Source: Campylobacter sp. CN_NE2 (lineage in GTDB: Bacteria; Campylobacterota; Campylobacteria; Campylobacterales; Campylobacteraceae). Taken from it: a DNA stretch of 64,000 nucleotides. Both the position numbers and the translations under genes were made by a program. The DNA is taken from positions 806,001 through 870,000 of the forward strand of contig NZ_CP115608.1 of NCBI RefSeq assembly GCF_027797465.1. Direction: 5' to 3'. Within the stretch, counting starts at the first letter, position 1. The number at the start of each line of letters is the position of its first letter. Shown piece after piece: positions 9,531-16,756 of this stretch. A model generated the notes under the pieces. The model saw nothing but the letters and a program-made list of their open reading frames with translations. It was not told the DNA's origin and did no database searches.

Positions 9531-10337
9531 TTAAATTTCAAAATTCAAAGCCTTTTTAATCGCCAAAATTTCATTTATATTTTTTTCTAATTCGTTCAAA
9601 TTTAGCATATTTGGACCATCGCATAGTGCTTCGCATGGATTTAAGTGAGTTTCGTAAAAAAATCCATCAACCCCCACAGCTGCCGCCGCTCTTGCCAAAT
9701 ACGGCACAAATTTAGAATCGCCACCACTTGTCGCACCATTTGCACTTGGCATTTGCACGCTATGAGTAGCGTCGAAAATCACAGGCGCAAACTCACGCAT
9801 TATCGGAAAGCTTCGCATATCTACGACCAAATTTCCATATCCAAAGGTGCTTCCCCTTTCGCACAGCCACACGCCGTTTTCTTTGGCAGCTGTAAAGCCT
9901 GAGCTTTTCACACCACGCGTTTCAAGGACTTTTTTCACGCTATGATTCATCGCATTTGGCGAGAGAAACTGCCCTTTTTTGATATTTACTATCGCCTTTG
10001 TTTTGGCAGCAGCTACTAGCAAATCAGTCTGACGGCACAAAAAAGCTGGAATTTGCAACGCATCAGCCACTTCGGCAACAGGTGCAGCCTGGGTGCTTTC
10101 ATGAATATCGGTTAAAATTTTAAAACCAAATTTGCTTTTCACTTCTGCTAAAATTTCGCAACCTTTTTCTAAACCCGGACCGCGAAAGCTCGAAATACTC
10201 GTGCGATTAGCTTTATCAAAACTACTCTTAAAATAAAAATCGATTTCGCTCATTTCATTAAATTTGCGAAGTTTTTCTGCCACTGCAAAGACTAGCTCAC
10301 GGCTTTCTATCACACACGGACCTGCTATTAAAACCAT
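9531..10337 (-). CDS. kdsA: 3-deoxy-8-phosphooctulonate synthase (KDO-8-P synthase)
   Basis: A 268-residue enzyme that condenses PEP with arabinose 5-phosphate to make KDO-8-P for lipopolysaccharide inner core. The start [12 protein letters not shown] is typical; [66 protein letters not shown] and ETHLNP are the family's conserved blocks. It is separated from ribH-nusB-pyrF by the HrgA-like and membrane-protein genes. It diverges from the EamA transporter pair, with about 130 bases between. Confidence 0.97.
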   Translation of the reverse strand: MVLIAGPCVIESRELVFAVAEKLRKFNEMSEIDFYFKSSFDKANRTSISSFRGPGLEKGCEILAEVKSKFGFKILTDIHESTQAAPVAEVADALQIPAFLCRQTDLLVAAAKTKAIVNIKKGQFLSPNAMNHSVKKVLETRGVKSSGFTAAKENGVWLCERGSTFGYGNLVVDMRSFPIMREFAPVIFDATHSVQMPSANGATSGGDSKFVPYLARAAAAVGVDGFFYETHLNPCEALCDGPNMLNLNELEKNINEILAIKKALNFEI

Positions 10338-10428
10338 TTTTTATCCTTTAAATTTACAAAATTTTTTAGGGATTATAGCCAAATTTAGTTTAATAAAACG
10401 CCAAACAAAACTTTAAACAAAAAAGTGA

Positions 10429-10434
10429 TAGAAT
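10429..10434 (+). promoter_or_regulatory. Possible -10 box for the EamA transporter pair
   Basis: GATAGAATATCC with TAGAAT as the -10, about 36 bases before the ATG at 10470; AAAAAAG-rich sequence lies upstream. Confidence 0.4.
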
Positions 10435-10469
10435 ATCCGCTTAAATTTATCAAATTCTAGGAAAAATTT

Positions 10470-11345
10470 ATGCCCTATAACCCCTTTATAATGCGACATT
10501 TATCGATTTATTTTATGTTGCTTGCTTGTTTTCATTTTGCGACTTTGGGGGCGCTTTCAAAAATTTTAAGCGAACAAATGAGCAGCGTTGAAATCGTATT
10601 TTTTCGCAATCTAATCGGTCTAATCATCATCTTAATCGCATTAAATAAAGATAGAAATTTCGGTCACGGCGGAAAGCCTGTTTTGCTTATTTTTCGTGGC
10701 GTAATTGGCTCGATTGGGCTTTTGCTATTTTTCTACAATGTCGCTCATATCGATCTTGGCACGGCTTTTACATTTCAAAAAACTTCGCCGATTTATATCG
10801 CGCTATTTTCATATTTTTTGCTTAAAGAACGGCTAAGCGCACTTGGTTGGAGTGCGATTATACTTGGATTTATCGGCATTGCGTTAGTGGTTCAGCCAAA
10901 TATCGGTATCACAGCAAACGATCTTATCGGCATTGGCGGGGGAATTTGCATGGGTATGGCACTAACTAGTGTGCGGGAGCTTCGCAAATACTATTCTGCA
11001 AATATGATAATTTTATCGTTTATGTTTTTTGGCGTTTTGACGATGAGTGTTTTACTTGTTTTGGGCGAATTTGGCATTGGCGAGTTTAAATTTGTATTTC
11101 CAAACCTTTTTGGCTGGGTTTTGATTGCTCTTGTGGGGCTTGGCGGGTATTATTATCAAGTTTATCTCACAAAAGCCTACGCTGCGACCAAAAAAGCAGG
11201 AATTCCAGCTGCTATTAGCTATATGGATATTATTTTTAGTATGATTTTAGGGCTACTTCTTGGCGATGCGTTGCCAAATAATGTCGCGCTTTTGGGAATT
11301 GCGACGATTATTTTTAGCGGACTTTTGATCGCAAAAGAGAAATAA
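10470..11345 (+). CDS. EamA/DMT-family transporter (first of a tandem pair)
   Basis: A 291-residue membrane protein with about ten hydrophobic segments arranged as two EamA repeats, as in drug/metabolite exporters of the inner membrane. Typical blocks: EIVFFRNLIGLIIIL, FRGVIGSIG, LGTAFTFQKTSPIYIALFSY, and a second-half LTKAYAATKKAGIPAAISY. The substrate cannot be told. The next gene is a clear paralogue and overlaps by one base, so this is a tandem duplication transcribed together. In C. jejuni one integral membrane protein gene lies between kdsA and der, as I recall. Confidence 0.85.
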   Translation: MPYNPFIMRHLSIYFMLLACFHFATLGALSKILSEQMSSVEIVFFRNLIGLIIILIALNKDRNFGHGGKPVLLIFRGVIGSIGLLLFFYNVAHIDLGTAFTFQKTSPIYIALFSYFLLKERLSALGWSAIILGFIGIALVVQPNIGITANDLIGIGGGICMGMALTSVRELRKYYSANMIILSFMFFGVLTMSVLLVLGEFGIGEFKFVFPNLFGWVLIALVGLGGYYYQVYLTKAYAATKKAGIPAAISYMDIIFSMILGLLLGDALPNNVALLGIATIIFSGLLIAKEK

Positions 11346-12250
11346 TGAAATTTTTTCCACAAAAACGCACCAAATTTAACCCTTTTTTCTTAACGCATTT
11401 GTGCGTTTATTTCTCGCTAATGGCGGCGTTTTATAACTCGCTAATTGGCGTTATTAGCAAACTTTTAAGCTCTGAAATGAGTAGTTTTGAAATCGTATTT
11501 TTTCGTAACTTTTTTGGGCTAATCATCGTTATTTGGGTGCTTTTTAAACAAAAAGATTGCAACTTTTTTAGCGGCGGGCATTTGGGTTTTCTCATTTTTC
11601 GTGGCGTTATCGGGCTTTGTGGTATGAGTGCATTTTTTTACAATATCGCAAATACCGATCTTGGAACTGCTTTTTCACTTTATAAAACTGCACCTGTTTG
11701 GACGGCGTTAATAGCGGCATATTTTTTCGGCGAAAAATTAAGCAATCTTGCATGGTTTGCGATAATCTTAGGCTTTGTCGGCTTTGCGATGATAGTCCAA
11801 CCGCAATTTGGCATAAAAACCACCGACATCGTCGGTATCGTGGGCGGTTTATGCAGTGGTTTAGCGCTAGTTAGTGTGCATGAACTGCGAAAATATTACT
11901 CGGCAAACACAATCGTGCTTTCATATATGCTAAGCGGTAGCGTTATAATGGGACTTGTGCTTTTGCTTGGCGAATTTGATATAACGCCCGTTAAATTCGT
12001 CTTTCCAAGCGCCAAAGGTTGGCTTTATATGGGCTTAATCGCCGTTGGCGGATATTTGTTTCAACTTTATCTTACAAAATCCTACGCCGCCACAAGAAAA
12101 GCTGGAATCCCAGCTGCCATAGGCTATACGGAAATTTTATTTAGCTTAGCTCTTGGACTTCTTTTGGGCGATAAACTGCCAAATTTGCTAGGACTTTGTG
12201 GAATTTGCGTTATTATTATAAGCGGAATTTTAATCGCAAAAGAGAAATAA
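11345..12250 (+). CDS. EamA/DMT-family transporter (second of a tandem pair)
   Basis: A 301-residue paralogue of the preceding gene: SSFEIVFFRNFFGLIIV, FRGVIGLCG, LGTAFSLYKTAPVWTALIAA, RKYYSANTIVLSYM and SYAATRKAGIPAAIGYTEI line up with the first copy, including the ending GILIAKEK against GLLIAKEK. About ten membrane segments. The ATG shares its first base with the upstream stop, so translation is probably coupled. The two may act as partners or on different substrates; the sequence does not decide. Confidence 0.85.
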   Translation: MKFFPQKRTKFNPFFLTHLCVYFSLMAAFYNSLIGVISKLLSSEMSSFEIVFFRNFFGLIIVIWVLFKQKDCNFFSGGHLGFLIFRGVIGLCGMSAFFYNIANTDLGTAFSLYKTAPVWTALIAAYFFGEKLSNLAWFAIILGFVGFAMIVQPQFGIKTTDIVGIVGGLCSGLALVSVHELRKYYSANTIVLSYMLSGSVIMGLVLLLGEFDITPVKFVFPSAKGWLYMGLIAVGGYLFQLYLTKSYAATRKAGIPAAIGYTEILFSLALGLLLGDKLPNLLGLCGICVIIISGILIAKEK

Positions 12251-12284
12251 ATTTTAAAAAATTTTCATTTTATATAAAATTTGT

Positions 12285-12290
12285 TATAAT
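12285..12290 (+). promoter_or_regulatory. Probable -10 box for der
   Basis: TATAAT in TTGTTATAATC after TATATAAAAT, 22 bases before the der start codon. Confidence 0.55.
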
Positions 12291-12311
12291 CAACATTTTT
12301 AAAGGAAATTC

Positions 12312-13706
12312 GTGAAAAAAATCATCTTAATCGGTCGCCCAAATGTCGGCAAAAGTTCGCTTTTTAATCGCTTGGCAAATTCACGCATTGCCATTACTAG
12401 CGAAGTTGCAGGCACTACGCGCGATACAAACAAAACGCAAGTTGAAATTTTTGATAGAAACGCCGTTTTAATCGACAGCGGTGGGCTAGATAACACAACC
12501 GAGCTTTTTGCCAAAGTGCAAGAAAAAACGCTTGGAGAAGCTAAAAACGCCGATATTATCGTCTTTATGGTCGATGGCAAATTTATGCCTGATACCAAAG
12601 ATAGGCAAATTTTTTACTCACTTTTGAAGCTAGATAAGCCAACAGCTCTTGTCATAAATAAAATCGACGGCAAAAAAGATGAAGAGCGAAGCTGGGAATT
12701 TAACGAATTTGGGGCTGAGAGTTTTAACATTTCAGTTAGCCATAACAGCGGCATTGACGAGCTAAAAAGCTGGATTTATAAATTTTTAGATGATGAGCTA
12801 AAAAGCGACGACGACGAAAGTTTTGATGATTTTTTAGAAAATTTAGACGATAACGGCGAATTTATAAAAGAAAAAAATCTCAGCGAAGAAGATTTTGAAA
12901 ATAAACCTATAAAAGTCGGTATTATAGGGCGTGTAAATGTCGGTAAATCAAGCCTTTTAAACGCTCTTGTAAAAGAAAATCGATCAGTGGTTAGTAGCGT
13001 GGCAGGAACGACGATAGACCCTGTAAATGAGAGTTTTATTTACGAAGATAGAGTGTTTGAATTTGTCGATACAGCAGGAATTCGCAAACGCGGTAAAATC
13101 GAAGGAATCGAAAAATTCGCGCTTAATCGCACCGAGAAAATTTTAGAAAATTCAGACATTGCGCTTTTGGTTTTAGATAGCTCTGATCCGTTTAGCGAAC
13201 TTGATGAACGCATAGCGGGTCTTGCTTCTAAATTCGAGCTTGGCGTGATTATCGTGCTAAATAAATGGGACAAAAGCGAAGAGGATTTTGATAAACTAGC
13301 TTTTCAAATCAGAGATAGATTTAAATTTCTTGCTTATGCGCCGATTATCAGCGTTTCGGCTACCGGCGGAAAGCGAATTCACAAAATTTATCCGCTTATA
13401 CTCGAAGTTTATCGCAATTTCACGCAAAAAATTCAAACTTCAAAGCTAAACGAAGCTATCGCCGAAGCGACAAAAGCCCACCCGTTGCCACACGAAAAGG
13501 GCAAGGTCGTAAAAATTTACTACGCCGTGCAGTTTGGCTTTGCGCCGCCAAAAATCGCGTTAATTATGAACCGCCCAAAAGCGCTTCATTTTAGCTATAA
13601 AAGATATTTGGCAAATCAGCTAAGAGAGCGATTTGACCTGCTTGGCACACCGCTTGTGCTACTACCTAGACCTAGGGGAGAAAATTCGGAAAATGAAGAA
13701 AAATAA
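12312..13706 (+). CDS. der: Ribosome-assembly GTPase Der (EngA)
   Basis: A 464-residue double GTPase needed for 50S maturation. It starts with GTG at 12312 after an AAAGGAAATTC site. First G domain: [14 protein letters not shown] with TTRDT and DSGG; second: [14 protein letters not shown] with DTAGIRKRG and NKWD; then the KH-like C-terminal domain ([21 protein letters not shown]). The linker between the G domains is acidic ([17 protein letters not shown]). der-aroK-trpS is the order I recall in C. jejuni. Confidence 0.97.
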   Translation: MKKIILIGRPNVGKSSLFNRLANSRIAITSEVAGTTRDTNKTQVEIFDRNAVLIDSGGLDNTTELFAKVQEKTLGEAKNADIIVFMVDGKFMPDTKDRQIFYSLLKLDKPTALVINKIDGKKDEERSWEFNEFGAESFNISVSHNSGIDELKSWIYKFLDDELKSDDDESFDDFLENLDDNGEFIKEKNLSEEDFENKPIKVGIIGRVNVGKSSLLNALVKENRSVVSSVAGTTIDPVNESFIYEDRVFEFVDTAGIRKRGKIEGIEKFALNRTEKILENSDIALLVLDSSDPFSELDERIAGLASKFELGVIIVLNKWDKSEEDFDKLAFQIRDRFKFLAYAPIISVSATGGKRIHKIYPLILEVYRNFTQKIQTSKLNEAIAEATKAHPLPHEKGKVVKIYYAVQFGFAPPKIALIMNRPKALHFSYKRYLANQLRERFDLLGTPLVLLPRPRGENSENEEK

Positions 13707-14220
13707 TTTTATACTAATCGGCTTTATGGGCGTTGGCAAAGGCACGGTTGCAAGGGCGTTAGCCAAAAAAACAGGACTTTTTTGCATAGATTGTGATGAT
13801 TTAATCGAAAGTTATGCGAACAAAAAAATAAAGCAAATTTTTGAAGATGACGGCGAAAGCGAATTTCGCAAAATAGAGAAAAAACTAGCCAAATTTTTAG
13901 AAAAAAATGTCCAAAACGCCATAATCTCAACAGGTGGTGGTTTTTTTGCCGTTAAAAATTTAAATAAAATCGGCACAGTAATCTACCTAAAATCAAGCTT
14001 TGAAGCGATTTATGAAAGAATTTCAAAAAGCGAAAATAGTGAGAAAAAAATCGCAAAAAGACCGCTTTTAAAAGATTTAGACAAAGCAAAATCTCTTCAC
14101 GCCGAGCGCGACGAAAAATACGCTAAAAAGGCTGATTTTATCGTGGAAGTAGAAAATTTAAGCGCCGAACAAATCGTTAAAAAAATTCAAAAAATCATAA
14201 AAAAAGAGAGTAAAAAATGA
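13693..14220 (+). CDS. aroK: Shikimate kinase
   Basis: A 175-residue enzyme that phosphorylates shikimate in aromatic amino acid synthesis. The ATG at 13693 overlaps der by 14 bases; an in-frame start at 13633 deep inside der is rejected. The phosphate loop is GFMGVGKGT (residues 10-18), with Gly where most shikimate kinases have Ser/Thr after the lysine, as in adenylate kinase (GKGT). Shikimate-binding regions are present: [22 protein letters not shown], and the lid RPLLKD. Overlaps trpS by four bases (ATGA), so der-aroK-trpS is one translationally coupled unit. Confidence 0.93.
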   Translation: MKKNNFILIGFMGVGKGTVARALAKKTGLFCIDCDDLIESYANKKIKQIFEDDGESEFRKIEKKLAKFLEKNVQNAIISTGGGFFAVKNLNKIGTVIYLKSSFEAIYERISKSENSEKKIAKRPLLKDLDKAKSLHAERDEKYAKKADFIVEVENLSAEQIVKKIQKIIKKESKK

Positions 14221-15185
14221 GAACACTAACAGGACTTCAACCATCTGGCAAACTGCATTTAGGCAACTATTTTGCAAGTATCAAACAAATGGTAGATGCA
14301 CAAAATGCAGGAGAAGAGCTTTTTATGTTTATCGCAAACTACCACGCGATGACTTCTGTCGGGGACGGCGAAAAACTGCGAAATTCGACCTACGAAGCAG
14401 CTGCTGCGTTTTTATCGCTTGGGATTGACCCGCAAAAAAGCACATTTTGGGTGCAAAGCGATGTGAAAGAAGTTTTAGAGCTTTACTGGATTTTAAGCGG
14501 ATACACGCCTATGGGGCTGTTAGAGCGCGCTCATGCTTATAAAGACAAGGTCGCAAAGGGCTTTGAGACAAAGCACGATTTGTTTTCTTATCCGGTGCTG
14601 ATGGCGGCTGACATTTTGCTATACTCTGCAAATGTCGTTCCTGTGGGAAAAGACCAAATTCAGCATGTCGAAATCGCAAGAGATATTGCGATTAAATTCA
14701 ATAACGCTTTTGGCGAAATTTTAACGCTTCCAGAAGCAAGAGTTAATGAAAATGTCGCCGTGGTTCCTGGCACTGACGGCGCAAAAATGAGTAAAAGCTA
14801 CGGAAATACCGTTGATATTTTTAGCTCTCCAAAAGAGCTTAAAAAGCAAATCGGCTCGATAGTAACGACTTCTGAGCCACTCGAAGCCCCAAAAGAGTGG
14901 AAGTCTTGCAATGTTTATAATATCGCAAAACTTTTCTTAGACGAAAACGGGCAAAAAGCCTTGCAAACTCGCTACGAAAAGGGTGGCGAAGGTCATGGAC
15001 ACTTTAAAATGTATCTAAATGAGCTTGTTAGCGAATATTTCAAAGAAGCAAGAGAAAAATTTGAATACTACATGGCACACAAGGGCGAGTTGGACGAAAT
15101 TTTGGCTCTTGGCGCAAATAAAGCTAAGGCTCACGCCGTAAATTTAATGGATAAAATTCGCAACGCAACGGGGATTTATAGGTAA
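14217..15185 (+). CDS. trpS: Tryptophanyl-tRNA synthetase
   Basis: A 322-residue class I synthetase. The HIGH-type motif is PSGKLHLGNYF near residue 9 and the KMSKS loop is AKMSKSYGN; GLLERAHAYKDK and VPVGKDQIQHVE are conserved tRNA/tryptophan-pocket blocks. Last gene of the der unit. In C. jejuni serS follows; here a repeat-rich gap and an integron-type cassette follow. Confidence 0.97.
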   Translation: MRTLTGLQPSGKLHLGNYFASIKQMVDAQNAGEELFMFIANYHAMTSVGDGEKLRNSTYEAAAAFLSLGIDPQKSTFWVQSDVKEVLELYWILSGYTPMGLLERAHAYKDKVAKGFETKHDLFSYPVLMAADILLYSANVVPVGKDQIQHVEIARDIAIKFNNAFGEILTLPEARVNENVAVVPGTDGAKMSKSYGNTVDIFSSPKELKKQIGSIVTTSEPLEAPKEWKSCNVYNIAKLFLDENGQKALQTRYEKGGEGHGHFKMYLNELVSEYFKEAREKFEYYMAHKGELDEILALGANKAKAHAVNLMDKIRNATGIYR

Positions 15186-15234
15186 AATCCAATTTTGCAC
15201 TTTCTTATTTTTTGAATTTGCAAATTTAGCGCCA

Positions 15235-15272
15235 CTTTGTCATCGCCAAAGGTTAAATTTGCAATGACAAAG
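15235..15272 (+). repeat. Degenerate family A-like inverted repeat after trpS
   Basis: CTTTGTCATCGC and GCAATGACAAAG form a stem about 50 bases after the trpS stop. The TGTCAT and GCAATGAC parts recall family A, so it may be a decayed copy or a weak terminator (no T-run). The gap 15186-15571 also holds the palindromes listed below and no plausible gene. Confidence 0.45.
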
Positions 15273-15325
15273 TAAAACGAAAGATACTTTAGGGTTTACG
15301 CAAAGAAGCGGTTATAGAAAAAGAA

Positions 15326-15362
15326 TATTTAATAAAGCAAGTCGAGCTTGCTTTATTAAATA
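15326..15362. repeat. Perfect 16-bp palindrome
   Basis: TATTTAATAAAGCAAG (15326-15341), loop TCGAG, then the exact reverse complement (15347-15362). No T-run follows on the + strand. Two smaller hairpins follow within about 80 bases (GCGGC..GCCGC near 15401 and GAAGC..GCTTC near 15430). All lie between trpS and the first attC-like site. Confidence 0.75.
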
Positions 15363-15448
15363 AAATAGAACTTTAGGGCAAAACAATGTAGCAGTAAAAA
15401 CGCGGCTTTACGCCGCTCAAAAAATAAAGAAGCATACGCTTCAAATGG

Positions 15449-15502
15449 TTATACAGAATCTTCTTAAAGAATAAATGATTTAAGGTATATAATTCTGTAT
15501 AA
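15449..15502. promoter_or_regulatory. 11-bp inverted repeat overlapping a -10-like box
   Basis: TTATACAGAAT (15449-15459) and ATTCTGTATAA (15492-15502) are exact reverse complements, with a smaller CTTAAA / TTTAAG repeat inside. A TATAAT at 15488-15493 touches the right arm. It lies outside and upstream of the cassette, where an integron array's external promoter would be, 121 bases before the cassette gene. Operator or promoter function is an inference. Confidence 0.45.
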
Positions 15503-15515
15503 GAAATATTTTTGT

Positions 15516-15576
15516 CATAACAAAGGTTCGTAGCCGACAGCGGGTCAAGCCCGCTGCGGTACAACCAGTTGTTATG
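15516..15576 (+). repeat. attC-like recombination site 1 (upstream junction)
   Basis: Starts CATAACAA and ends TTGTTATG (exact reverse complements). Between them the stems GGTT/AACC, GTA/TAC, CCG/CGG and CAGCGGG/CCCGCTG nest around a TCAAG loop, leaving single unpaired bases only on the left arm. That asymmetric fold is the hallmark of integron attC sites. The right core GTTATGT gives a predicted crossover between G15571 and T15572. The first 54 bases (15516-15569) are identical to 16645-16698. Confidence 0.75.
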
Positions 15577-15613
15577 TGGACGCCCGCACTGGGGCGCTTT
15601 AGGAAGGTAAAAA

Positions 15614-16639
15614 ATGACTGAAATGGAAAAAGTTCAACGTGTAATTGCTCTAAAAGAAGCATTTACAGTATCAGAAGAATTATTAAATGAATTATTATCT
15701 CAAATAACAGATGCTAATCTTAAACAAAATTTTCAAAGAATTGCCAGGGGATTAAAAGTAGAAGATAATTATCGATTAGTTTATACAGTAATGCCATGGG
15801 TTAAAAATATAAATGGATTAAAACAAGAACAAGAAAAGGATGAAAAAGAGAATTATCAGGTACCTGATTATTTAGTAACAATAGAAAATTCTCAAAAAAA
15901 TACATTTCCTGTTTTAGTAGATGTAAAGTCAGTTCAAGAAAAACAATCCTGTGAGATTATGGCAAAGCAGATAAGAACACTTCAGAATTATGCAATTGCC
16001 AATAATTTACCATTATTAATAGCCATTTATTGGGAAAAATTTGGATATTGGACTCATGTATCAATAAAAAATTTTAAGCATGAAACAAAGAAATATAAAA
16101 TAAGTATTGGAGATGCAATTTCAAATGATTTGTCTCATATTTTTGGAGATTTAACATATTTTATTAATAAAAAGTTTTATCGAAGAACTCTATTTGAGAA
16201 AACAGGAAGAAAAGATGTAGCCTATCATAAAGAGTTTGGAGAAATCAAAAAAGTTGAAATAAGCATAGATAAAAAAGATTTCAAAGAATTTTCAATAATT
16301 GAATCGTCAATTATTGATGCAATGCTAGATATGAATCCAATTGAACAAAACCAAAATGGAAATAATACTGTTCAATTAGAGGAATTAAAGCAAATACCTC
16401 ATTTCATTAAACTAAGTAATTGGATTTTAAGAGTACTGAAAATCACAGGAGTAGATTGTAATTATAGAGTCAACGGAATTCTTGTTACAGATATAACAAG
16501 AATGTTTATAATGGAATTTATGAAATACTTAAATATAAAAACTTCATATTTAATACCAAAAGATAAAAACGAAGAAACAGAACTGTTTTTTACGAAAGCT
16601 TATAATAATACAAAAGTTTTGAGAGATTATTATTTATAA
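15614..16639 (+). CDS. Cassette-borne PD-(D/E)XK nuclease-like protein, function unknown
   Basis: A 341-residue protein with no signal peptide or membrane segment. I do not recognise a named family. A helical N-terminus (residues 1-60) leads to a PD-(D/E)XK-like core: VPDYLV (Pro84-Asp85), a turn, then the strand FPVLVDVKSV (Asp103, Lys105), then a helix KQIRTLQNYAIANN and the strand LPLLIAIYW. This is the order of a nuclease core with Asp85, Asp103 and Lys105 as the candidate metal site. The C-terminal ~190 residues are unassigned and could bind nucleic acid or a partner. The start has AGGAAGG eight bases upstream. A restriction or phage-defence role is plausible because cassettes often carry such genes, but that is inference. 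Confidence 0.65.
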   Translation: MTEMEKVQRVIALKEAFTVSEELLNELLSQITDANLKQNFQRIARGLKVEDNYRLVYTVMPWVKNINGLKQEQEKDEKENYQVPDYLVTIENSQKNTFPVLVDVKSVQEKQSCEIMAKQIRTLQNYAIANNLPLLIAIYWEKFGYWTHVSIKNFKHETKKYKISIGDAISNDLSHIFGDLTYFINKKFYRRTLFEKTGRKDVAYHKEFGEIKKVEISIDKKDFKEFSIIESSIIDAMLDMNPIEQNQNGNNTVQLEELKQIPHFIKLSNWILRVLKITGVDCNYRVNGILVTDITRMFIMEFMKYLNIKTSYLIPKDKNEETELFFTKAYNNTKVLRDYYL

Positions 16640-16644
16640 TATCA

Positions 16645-16702
16645 CATAACAAAGGTTCGTAGCCGACAGCGGGTCAAGCCCGCTGCGGTACAACCAGTAT
16701 CG
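16645..16702 (+). repeat. attC-like recombination site 2 (cassette's own site)
   Basis: 54 bases (16645-16698) are identical to site 1, with the same nested stems and one-sided unpaired bases. The right end differs: ATCG then TATGG replaces TTG then TTATG. That is expected at the last site, where the right core comes from whatever follows the cassette. Predicted crossover after G16702. Confidence 0.75.
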
Positions 16703-16705
16703 TAT

Positions 16706-16724
16706 GGTGGGCATTTTGCCCACC
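16706..16724. repeat. 7-bp hairpin next to attC-like site 2
   Basis: GGTGGGC and GCCCACC around ATTTT, 33 bases before the dnaE stop. No T-run on either strand, so it is a weak terminator candidate for dnaE or a remnant of the insertion boundary. Confidence 0.5.
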
Positions 16725-16756
16725 AAAATCATAAAAAACTTAAATTTATAAAAACC

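Larger units (their letters stand above)
15572..16702 (+). mobile_element. Integron-type gene cassette (no integrase in window)
   Basis: 1131 bases bounded by two attC-like sites. The layout is that of a mobile cassette: it begins TTATGT, the reading frame starts 42 bases in, its stop lies four bases before the second site, and the second site ends at G16702. The cassette's own left core at the far end (ACATAAC, 16644-16650) is the exact reverse complement of G plus the cassette's first six bases (GTTATGT), as expected if both came from one circular cassette. No integrase or attI is recognisable, so this would be an isolated attC cluster. Codon choice (many TTA, ATA, AGA, GAA) and the strong AGGAAGG site differ from neighbouring genes and suggest transfer. 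Confidence 0.72.

Noticed and set aside
15449..15502. Inverted repeat upstream of the cassette as a third attC site
   Set aside because: It has a GTT-like end only on the wrong side for either orientation and no nested stems with one-sided bulges.
15516..16698. 54-base direct repeat as an insertion sequence target duplication or composite element end
   Set aside because: Target duplications are short and do not fold into nested one-sided-bulge stems; there is no transposase between the copies, and the gene spacing fits a cassette.
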